Positions 55,736-64,000 of a stretch of DNA of 64,000 bases are shown in pieces. Source of the stretch: Zea mays (Eukaryota; Streptophyta; Magnoliopsida; Poales; Poaceae); assembly GCF_902167145.1 (NCBI RefSeq), contig NC_050103.1, forward strand, positions 30,372,001 through 30,436,000, given 5' to 3'. The number at the start of each line of letters is the position of its first letter. Within the stretch, counting starts at the first letter, position 1. Below the pieces are notes generated by a model. It was not told the DNA's origin and did not search any database. It was given only the letters and a program-made list of their open reading frames with translations. Position numbers and translations under genes: made by a program.

Positions 55736-58700
55736 ATGGCCGACCGGGTGACCATCATCTCGCCGCGCGATCCATGGCCCTTCTCCACAGTCACAGCGGA
55801 TGACCTGGAGGATCTTGTTGCTGAGGGTTTACTTTGCCCTCTCTCTGATGAGAGGCAGCCGGAGTGGATTCCCCCCGCGAGCGGAGCCGCTCCGTCCCCG
55901 CCGCCGGGGTACGTCGTGAGCTTCGTCTCCTTCCACGAGCGGGGGTTCGGTGTGCCGGCAAGCCGCTTCATGTGGGCGATCCTGTACAACTATGAGGTGG
56001 AGCTGCACAACGTCAGCCCCAACTCCATCTTGCAAGCCGCCATTTTCGTAGCGGTGTGCGAAGGATACTTGGGGATCGCCCCCCACTGGGACTTGTGGAC
56101 TCATCTCTTTTCTGCGGAGCTTTTTGCTTCGCCGACGGGGGAGAGAAGGGTCCGCGCGGCAGTGCGGGCCGGCGGTTGCATCCTCCAGCTGAGGCAGTCG
56201 CGGGCGTCGCTGTACATCCCCGCCATCCTTGCGTCCTCGAATAAAGGGTGGCAACACCGGTGGTTCTACCTCCGGAATGACGGCGAGATGCTCCCGCCGT
56301 TTTCCCAGCGAGTGGTCACCGCCGCCGCCGATGCTTGGCGCTACGGGACCCCGCACGACAGACAAAAGAACCTCGAGCCCCTTCTCAAGGCCCTGGAGGT
56401 GTTGCGGAAAGGAGGACTCACCGCCGCGGGAGTGATTGCCGCCATTCACCGCCGTAGGGTGCTTCCCTTGGCGGAGCGGCGGTTGCCGCTTTGGGAGATG
56501 ACGTCGGAGGCTGACTTGGAGGGCTCGCGGATGTCCTCGGATCCTCTTCCCATCGACATTCTCCACGGGCGGGTAGCCGTCGCGTTGGGAAAACCGGACG
56601 CCAGCGCCTTCTCTCAGCCCTTGATGCGCCCCGACCACGGGTGCGTGACCCTGGTGAGTGTCCGCTCCTTCCTTCTCCTTGCGTCAGGTTGCCCTTGGTC
56701 CTTACGGTCGGGATTTCCATCCGTCTCCAGGAGGTAGGGTGGCACAAGCCTTCCCGGCCACGGGTCCCGGAGGACGCGGTGGACCGAACAGCGCGGCGGG
56801 TTGCCGCGGAGGAGAAGAAGAAGAAGAAGGACGCGGAGAAGGCCCGGGCCCGCAAGCGGACGCGGGCCCGAGACACCTTGGAAAAGCTCCATCATCGGCA
56901 GGAGAGGGAGCGACTCCCGAGGGAGCCGTCGCCGGAAACGCCTGGCGACAACGACGATGATGAAGATGATGACGAGGATGACGACATGGCTGCCCGCCTC
57001 GGCCTCAGCCCGGGTTTGGGGCTAGGCCAGGAGTTGTCAAGCCAGCCCCCGAGTGGGCTGGCGCCGTTAGTTCCCAGAGTCGGGACACCGAGGTCCCGGT
57101 CCGAAGAGCGGGGGCAGCCCGAGGGGGTACTTGACCCCTCGGCCAGGGAAGTTGAGGTGCCCCCGGGGAGTCAGGCCGAGGCGGCTGTTCCCCGGGAGCC
57201 ATCGCCCACGCCGGCAGCGCAGGAGAGCGACCCTCAGGTCGTCGTGGCAGCGCTTGGGCAGTCTGTCTCCCAGGCGTCCAAGGTGCCCAAGGCGAGGGTG
57301 GTACCGAAGTTGGCGGCGAGGCAGACCTCGGCGGCGCCTTCGGGGGTCGAGATCCGAGAGACCTCTCCTCAGGCACGGTTGATCATGGCCCGGAGCGGGT
57401 AAGTATCTTGGAATGTCTTTGTTCTGGCTTCTCATTCGTATGTCCCGACCGTGACTTTTCTTTCCTCCTCAGCAAGCGAAGCCATGGCCTGACCGATCTG
57501 GCTCCCCGGAAAGCCCTTAAGACGGCGTCGGCTTCCGCAGCCGGTGCCACGCCGGGCCTCGCTGTTCAGCTGACCTTCTCGCAAGGCGCTCCATAGCGGG
57601 GGGCTCAGGCGGCACCAGTCGCCGCGGAGCGAGTTCCCGAGGCCGGCTCTTCTGCCGAGGCGGCCATCGTGCTGGGGGAGGCCGCTAGCGCGGACGTGGC
57701 CTCGGGCCCACCGGACATGCCGCCGGTGCTGGCGCCAGCTGCTGCTGAAGCCGCTACCATCCTGGTCGGGGAGCGGCCTGTCGCCGCCGACGCTGAGATG
57801 GCCGAGGCGCCGGCGCTCGGTGCCTCGGAGGAGGGGGGTGTGGAGACGCGATCCGTCCCACCGAGCGGCAGCCTTGTCCCCGCGCGGCGGAGCTCCGAGA
57901 GGCGGCGCTAGTTGCTCCGGTTCCGGACCCGTGAGGCTTCGGATCCCTTCTTCGTTCTTGACGATGAGCGGGAGGAGCAGTCTTGGGATGAGCTCCACGA
58001 GTGTGCCGAAGCAACGGTGGGGTCGCTCCGGTCATCGCTGGAGGTCCCCAAGATCCTCCAGGTAATGGTTTCAGGCATACCTTTTTTGTGACCAAGGCGT
58101 CTTTTGTGACACCCCACTTCCTTCCCTCAGGATCTGACGGATCTGAGCGCCGCCAAGTCGTCGTTCATCTGCCACGAGGTCGATATCTGGGGCTCGCTGC
58201 GATCCCTGAGGACCTCGCTTGCCGGGGCTACTGCGCGTCTCTCCCAGCAGGGCGCCGAGGTGGCGGACCTTAGGTTGCTCTGCGCCGATCTGAGAGCAGA
58301 GGCGGCAGCGGCACGCGCAGAGGTGCAGCGACGGCAGTCGGAATTCGACCAGGTCGCCGATGAGCGAGACCAATCCCGGGGCCGGGCTGCCGAGGCCGAA
58401 AGCCGGGCTGGAGCCCTTGCAGCAGACCTAGTCGTAGCCCAGGCCGCAGCCTTGGAGCAGCGTGCCCGAGCCGGAGGTATGTCCTGGCCATTTTCGGTTT
58501 TCGTTTCAGCTTGTTTCCTCCGCTTGTGTTTGAGGCCTTGCGCTCTGGCGGTTCGCAGAGCTTGAGTCCGCCCTTGATGAGTCCACCAGGGCGCTTGCCG
58601 GGGCGGCCGAGCAGAGGGAGGCCGACCACGCGGCCATGTCCGAGGCCATCTCGGACTTCTGCCGGGTCTTTGGCTTCGGCGACGTCCCCTCAGGAAGCTC

Positions 58701-59037
58701 CCCTCAAAGTCGCTTACAGGCCTTGGGCGATCACGTGCACGGCAGACTCCGCGAGGCGCTACAGCACGGTGTCAGGCGGGCCTTCGCCGTGCTCGCTTCC
58801 CACTACGTCGTGGATCTAGAGCGGGTTAGCGAGGGGTATTGCCTTCCTGACGAAGATGAAGCCGCCTTGGCTGAAGTCTAGAGGCTCGACACGGCCGCCG
58901 CGGGTCTGAGCGCGGTGCTGGCGACCACCTTCGAGGCAGAGATCCTCCTGCCTGCGCCGTCGTCCGAAGCCGGGGTGGACTTTGCCGAGGGCGGGGACGA
59001 AGCCGAAGGCGCGGCTCCTTCCCCGGGCGACGCCTAA
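55736..59037 (+). pseudogene. Five-exon antisense gene of Gypsy D (Transposase_28-like)
   Basis: Encoded opposite to gag-pol. Predicted exons are 55736-56653, 56731-57398, 57473-58061, 58131-58476 and 58559-59037, all with GT-AG introns (56654-56730, 57399-57472, 58062-58130, 58477-58558) that keep one frame. The N-terminal half (ITIISPRDP-like start, VSFVSFHERGFGVPASRFM, NSILQAAIFVAVCEGYLGI, WFYLRNDG) resembles the putative gypsy-type transposon domain (Transposase_28 in Pfam). Exon 2 adds a Lys/Arg run, an Asp-rich tract and a low-complexity region. Exons 4-5 encode a long coiled coil (ADLRAEAAAARAEVQRRQSE). In-frame TAGs at 57594, 57909 and 58879 break this copy. The natural end is TAA 59035-59037. 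Its 3' end faces the 3' end of pol. Function unknown. Confidence 0.78.
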
Positions 59038-59273
59038 CTCTGTCGGAGCAGTTTCCTTTGGATGCACGTGTGTCTTTTTGCGGCTGCTGAGGCCTGAACA
59101 CTTTTATCGTTGTATAAAGTCGTGCCCCTTTTCCTTTCATTTTGTGTGTCCGGCCCCGCTCGTCAGTAGCGGGGTGGCATGCCCAAGTAGGAGTCATTTT
59201 TCGTGGTAGGTGACGAGTGAGGTATCCGTAACCTAGAGGCGTAGGAGTCCCTCGGCTCAGTCAGCCTTGCCAC

Positions 59274-59933
59274 TTACATGCACCCGCGTTTGCTTCTTGG
59301 GGTCCTGCTACCGACATAGCCGGGGGAACGTGGAAGCCTTCTGGATTGAAAATTTTGACGTGGAGGGGGTTCCCCCCTTTTTAGCCCTCGAGGGAGGGTC
59401 GGGCTTTGCCGAGGCAAGGCTGACCCTTCCTTGATGACCAAATTTTGCGTGGGAACGAGGTATACGAAAATCTTGAAAACATCTTTAGGGTAGAAGCGAC
59501 GTAGCTGTTGGATGTTTGAAGTGTTGGTGTAGACCTCGCCTTGAATGTCGGCCATCTTGTTCGTTCCGGGCTTCAGAACTTTGGCGATGACGAACGACCC
59601 TTCCTAGGGGTGCGTGTAGCCCCCGGGTGGCTTCTGCAAGGGGGGGTTCTTCCTTGCATAGAACTGTCACCCTTCGTAGGTGTGGACAATTCTAGTGGCG
59701 TCGACCACCGCCGTCGGCCAGTAGAAACCTTGTCGGAAGGCGTTTTCGGCTGCGGCGGTAGAGCCCCTTCCCATCTCCCAGCAAGACAAACGACTTGGCG
59801 CGCCGTGCCAACCGTCGAGTTTCGGCTCGGTCGAGGGGTAGCTCTCCTCGGTGGAGATATTGCAGGTACGGGGTCTGCCAGTTTCGATTAGGCGTGACCC
59901 CGCTTCGCTCCTCCTCGATGCATAGTGCCTCAC
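59274..59933 (-). pseudogene. Gypsy D integrase remnants and pol C-terminus
   Basis: Reads TPYLQYLHRGELPLDRAETR and FVLLGDGKGLYRRS, then NAFRQGFYWPTAVVDATRIV, then the pol end FVIAKVLKPGTNKMADIQGE, NIQQLRRFYP. These pieces of zinc finger, pre-core and C-terminus lie within about 650 bp. The catalytic core is absent, so a large deletion has occurred. The usual stop after RRFYP is lost and the frame reads on to 59274. Confidence 0.82.
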
Positions 59934-59944
59934 CCTCGGGGGCC

Positions 59945-60070
59945 GAGGGTACCTCGGACCGAACCGAGGGTGCCTCGGGCTGGGCCGAGGGTACCTCAGG
60001 CTGGGCCGAGGGTACCTCGGACTGAGCCGAGGGTGCCTCGAGTTGGGCCGAGGGTGCCTCAGGCTCGGCC
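59945..60070 (-). repeat. 21-bp tandem repeat, six units, in pol
   Basis: Six units of exactly 21 bp start at 59945, 59966, 59987, 60008, 60029 and 60050. A degenerate seventh follows at 60071. On the minus strand each encodes a seven-residue unit of the type EAPSAQP or EVPSAQP. Confidence 0.93.
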
Positions 60071-60204
60071 GAGGCCTTCTCGGGCTCGGGCGTGTAGTCG
60101 GTCTTGGCAGAGGGTTGATGCAGGTCTCGGCAATGCACGCCCCTCTTCTCGTCTCTCAACCACAATCGCGGCGCTAACCACCTGAGTGGTCGCGGCGACG
60201 TAGA

Positions 60205-61218
60205 TCAAGAGGGCTTCTCCGGCAGCGGGGGCACCAAGATGGGCGCATTCATGAGGAGCGCCTTCAGGTTCCCGAGGGCTTCCTCGGCCTCAGGGGTCCA
60301 AGTGAAGTACTCGGCCTTCCTTAAGAGGCGGTACAGAGGCAGGCCTCTTTCGCCGAGGCGTGAGATGAAGCGGCTCAGAGCCGCAAGACATCCCATCACT
60401 CTCTGTACGCCCTTCAAGTCCTTGATGGGCCCCATGCTGGTGATGGCTGCGATCTTCTCCGGGTTGGCTTCGATGCCCCGCTCGAAGATGATGAACCCCA
60501 AGAGCATGCCTCGGGGTACCCCGAAGACACACTTTTTGGGATTGAGCTTCACGCCTTTCGCCTTAAGACATCGGAATGTCACTTCAAGGTCGGAAAGGAG
60601 GTCGGAGGCTTTCCTCGTCTTGACTACGATGTCGTCGACGTAGGCCTCGACCGTCCGGCCAATGTGTTCGCCGAACACATGGTTCATGCACCGCTGGTAC
60701 GTCGCACCCACATTCCTCAAGTCGAACGGCATGGTGACATAGCAGTACATGCCGAAGGGTGTGATGAAAGAAGTCGCGAGCTGGTCGGACTCTTTCATCC
60801 TGATTTGGTGATACCCTGAGTAGGCATCGAGGAAAGACAGGGTTTCGCACCCAGCAGTGGAATCCACGATTTGATCGATGCGAGGCAGAGGGTAGGGAAC
60901 CTTCGGACATGCTTTGTTTAGACCAGTGTAGTCTACACACATCCGCCATTTCCCTCCTTTCTTTCTCACAAGCACAGGGTTGGCAAGCCATTCGGGATGG
61001 AATACCTCTTTGATGAACCCTGCCACCATTAGCTTGTGGATCTCCTCGCCTATGGCACTGCGCTTTTCTTCGTCGAATCGGCGCAGAGGCTGCTTGACGG
61101 GTCGGGCTCCGGCTCGGATATCCAGCGAGTGCTCGGCGACATCCCTCGGTATGCCGGGCATGTCCGAGGGACTCCACACGAAAATGTCGGCGTTCGCGCG
61201 GAGAAAGTCGACGAGCAC
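60205..61218 (-). pseudogene. Gypsy D reverse transcriptase
   Basis: Motifs in order: MPGIPRDVAEHSLDIRAGAR, FIKEVFHPEWLANPVLV, WRMCVDYTGLNKACPK, LSFLDAYSGYHQIRM, MPFDLRNVGATYQRCMN and YVDDIVVKTR. The RT thumb (LSRFISRLGERGLPLYRLLR) and the start of RNase H (APILVPP) follow. The catalytic YVDD is intact. Downstream the frame shifts near 60205 and most of RNase H is missing. Confidence 0.92.
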
Positions 61219-61224
61219 TGCTTC

Positions 61225-62189
61225 CTATTTGGGATCGAGCTTGGAGCCGATCCGAATCTGCTTGGAGGCGTCGCTGCCGGGGTCGAGGGGGACGGACTTA
61301 ACCGTCTCCGCTGGCTCGAAGTTGCCGGCGTGGTGCTTCACGTCTAGCACCTCCTTAGAGAGGCTCTCCAGGTCGGCGATGAGGGCCTCGGATTCGGCGA
61401 GGGCCTCGGCGTACTCCACGCACTCGACGTCGCATTCGAACGCGTGTCGGTACGTGGGGCCGACGGTGATGACCCCGTTGGGGCCCGACATCTTGAGCTT
61501 GAGGTAGGTGTAGTTGGGGACGGCCATGAACTTCGCGTAGCATGGCCTCCCCAATACTGTGTGGTAGGTTCCTCGGAACCGACCACCTCGAACGTGAGGG
61601 TCTCCCTTCGGAAGTTGGAGGGTGCTCCGAAGCAGACGGGAAGGTCGAGTTGTCTGAGGGGCTGGACGCGCTTCCCGGGGATGATCCCGTGGAAAGGCGC
61701 AGCGCCTGCCCGGACCGAGGACAGATCAACACGCAGGAGCCCGAGGGTCTCGGCGTAGATGATGTTGAGGCTGCTGCCTCCGTCCATGAGGACCTTGGTG
61801 AGTCTGACATCGCCGATGATGGGGTCGACAACGAGCGGGTATTTCCCCGGGCTCGGCACGTGGTCGGGGTGGTCGGCTTGGTCGAAGGTGATGGGCTTGT
61901 TGGACAAGTCTAGGTAGACTGGCGCCGCCACCTTCACCGAACAGACCTCCCGACGCTCTTGCTTGCGGTGCCGAGCCGAGGCGTTCGCCGCTTGCCCACC
62001 GTAGATCATGAAGCAGTCGCGGACCTCGGGGAACTCTCCTGCCTGGTGATCTTCCTTCTTGTCATCGTCGTGAGCCCTGCCACCCTCCGCGGGTGGCCCG
62101 GCTCTGTGGAAGTGGCGTCGAAGCATGGAGCACACCTCAAGGGTGTGCTTGACGGGCCCCTGATGATAGGGGCACGGCTCCTTGAGCAT
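61225..62189 (-). pseudogene. Gypsy D protease region
   Basis: The 62189-61560 frame has KHTLEVCSMLRRHFHRAG and the active site VLMDGGSSLNIIYAETL. The frame shifts near 61560 to 61554-61225 with GRPCYAKFMAVPNYTYLKLK, the protease C-terminus. TAG at 61227-61225 stands where Gln joins the RT. Confidence 0.85.
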
Positions 62190-62399
62190 CTTGTCGAAGA
62201 GGTTGGCACCTCCGTGGGGTTTTCGAGGGTTCTTGTACTCGGCAGCGGCGACAAGGTCCGCGTTGGCGGCGTCGCGTTTCGCTTGCGACTTCTTCTTGCC
62301 CTTCTTCTTGGCGCCGCGCTGAGTTGACGCCTCGGGGGCATCTTCCGGTGGGCGGCCCTGGGGCTGCTTGTCCTTCCGGAAGATAGCCTCAACCGCCTC

Positions 62400-63911
62400 C
62401 TAGCCAGAGGTGAACTTGGTGGCGATGTCCATCAGCTCGCTCGCCCTGGTGGGGGTCTTGCGACCCAGCTTGCTCACCAGGTCGCGGCAGGTGGTGCCGG
62501 CAAGGAACGCGCCGATGACATCCGAATCAGTGATGTTGGGCAGCTCGGTGCGCTGCTTCGAGAATCGCCGGATGTAGTCCCGAAGAGACTCTCCTGGCTG
62601 CTATCGGCAGCTTCGGAGGTCCCAGGAGTTCCCAGGGCGCATGTACGTGCCCTGGAAATTGCCGGCGAAGGCCTGGACCAGGTCGTCCCAGTTGGAGATC
62701 TGCCCCGGAGGCAGGTGCTCCAACCAGGCGCGAGCGGTGTCGGAGAGGAACAGGGGGAGGTTACGGATGATGAGGTTGTCGTCGTCCGTTCCACCCAGTT
62801 GGCAGGCCAGCCGGTAGTCCGCAAACCATAGTTCCGGCCTTGTCTCCCCCGAGTACTTTGTGATAGTAGTCGGGGTTCGGAACCGGGTCGGGAACGGCGC
62901 CTGTCATATGGCGCAGCTGAAAGCCTGCGGACTGGGTGGTTCGGGCGAGGGACTCCGATCCTCCCTGCTGTCGTAGCGTCCCCCACGCCTGGGGTGGTAG
63001 CCTCGGCGCACCCTCTCGTCGAGGTGGGCTCGACGGTCGCGGTGATGGTGCTCGTTGCCGAGGCGACCCGGGGCCGCAGGCGCTGTGTTGCGCGTGCGCC
63101 CGGTGTGGACCGAGGCTTCCCGCATGAATCGGGAAGTCGTGGTGCGATGTTCCGAGGGGTACCCCTGCCTTCGGGAGGCGGAGCTTTCGGCCCGTCGGAC
63201 CGCGGCGCCCTCCAGGAGATTCTTGAGCTCTCCCTGGATTCGCCGCCCCTCGGTGGTTGATGGCTTCGGCATCGCGCGGAGGAGCATTGCCGCTGTAGCC
63301 AGGTTCTGGCCGACTCCACTGGAAGCGGGTGGCGGCCTCATCCTGACATCATCGGCGATGCGGTACTGGAAGCCCTGGGGCAGATGACACATTTCTCCGG
63401 CCGGAGGTTGGCCCGCGCATTCCTGCCCGACGTCCCGGCGGATCGGCTCAAGCGCTCCTGCTCCCTCATCGAGCCTGGCCGGCACCCCACGGATTTGCTC
63501 GAGCTGTGGGTCATGACCCCCCGCCTGAACGGGGACCACTGCTAGCTCCCGTAGGATGTCAACGCGAGGCACAAGCCTAGGGAGATCACCGTTCTCCGGC
63601 ATACCAAGATGGTTGCCTTCGGAGGGACCCCCTAGATCGACGTGGAAACATTCACGACTTGGGCCGCAGTCCTCGTCGCCGAGGCTGCGGCTACCGTCGG
63701 AACAGTCGGAAAGGCAGTAGTCGCATGCGGTCATGAAGTCCCGCATGGCACTGGGGTTACCAAGTCCGGAGAAGTCCCAACAGAAGTCGGGCTCGTCATC
63801 TTCCTCGGACCCCGAGGGCCCGTAGGTCGAGACGTCCGTCAGCCGGTCCCAGGGTGACCGCATACGATACCCCAGAGGGTTTGGACTCGCCTCTACGAGA
63901 GCGTCCGCCAA
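62400..63911 (-). pseudogene. Gypsy D gag
   Basis: The frame 63911-62904 starts MADALVEASPNPLGY and has an acidic N-terminus and Arg-rich middle. A frameshift near 62900 leads to the retrotrans_gag core in other frames (FADYRLACQLGGTDDDN, AWLEHLPPGQ, NWDDLVQAFAGNFQGTY, IRRFSKQRTELPNI). A TAG at about 62402 ends the frame before the Lys-rich nucleocapsid part. 63912-64000 continues towards the 5' leader. Confidence 0.83.
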
Positions 63912-64000
63912 AGCGAAGCCGCTTGGCGGGTCGAGGCTGAATCCAAGAGGCGTGAGATGGAATCGGTCGGTACCTCTTGGTCGACGGGCGGTGATGAAGT

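Larger units (their letters stand above)
53559..64000 (-). mobile_element. Gypsy D: Tat-lineage element with antisense gene
   Basis: Minus-strand gypsy element with gag (to the right), protease, RT, a deleted RNase H-integrase region, an antisense gene, and a 749-bp 3' LTR. The 5' LTR lies beyond the edge. It is inserted in Gypsy E; the TSD candidate is ggtag (53554-53558). The 3' LTR start recalls the maize Xilon/Diguus family, by memory only. Confidence 0.88.

Noticed and set aside
55829..56638. Minus-strand frame of 269 codons opposite antisense exon 1
   Set aside because: Shadow of the better supported plus-strand frame; no recognised domain.

Overview
The window looks like genomic DNA from maize (Zea mays) or a very close relative. 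It consists of deeply nested LTR retrotransposons around one short gene island. Copia elements carry Opie/Ji/Prem2-like LTRs, Ty3/gypsy chromoviruses have LTRs of 2.7 to 4.4 kb, and Tat-lineage gypsy elements are present. The gene exons are GC-rich in the way typical of grasses. Element and family names come from recognising sequence features, not from a database search.

Left nest (1-35350). From youngest to oldest as read from the right-hand junctions: Copia A (minus, 1-6487, left end outside) and a 4.4-kb solo LTR (6967-11337) both lie inside Gypsy A (minus, Tat-like, ending at 16399). Gypsy A lies inside Copia B (plus, ending at 21541). Copia B lies inside Gypsy B (plus, chromovirus, 3' LTR 21939-25271). 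Gypsy B lies inside Gypsy C (plus, Tat-like, ending near 35350). Gypsy C also carries an Opie-type solo LTR (28159-29418) and a second long solo LTR (30548-34831), which itself contains a Mutator-type MITE (34418-34658). No intact autonomous element is visible. Most in-frame stops look like C-to-T or G-to-A changes.

Gene island (35351-48856). It starts with about 6 kb of small repeats: a Cin4-like LINE 3' end with a 173-bp MITE inside it, a short-LTR non-autonomous retroelement, and two tRNA-SINE-like copies. Three apparently intact genes follow. They are a minus-strand four-TM small membrane protein (41336-41692), a divergent two-exon OB-fold nucleic-acid-binding protein resembling Arabidopsis At4g28440 (42209-43937), and a three-exon Yellow Stripe-Like metal-chelate transporter (44493-46798). 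A decayed BAHD acyltransferase fragment (48421-48856) closes the island.

Right nest (48857-64000). Gypsy E, a minus-strand chromovirus with a 2.8-kb 3' LTR, interrupts the BAHD remnant. Gypsy E is interrupted in turn by Gypsy D (minus, Tat lineage, Xilon/Diguus-like 3' LTR 53559-54307), whose 5' end lies beyond the window. Gypsy D carries a plus-strand (antisense) reading frame at 55736-59037. It can be read as five exons joined by consensus splice sites behind a TATA box. This is the most interesting structure in the window.

The three intact genes do not form an operon or an evident pathway. The first two share a 516-bp head-to-head promoter region, and the YSL gene follows the OB-fold gene in the same direction 555 bp downstream.
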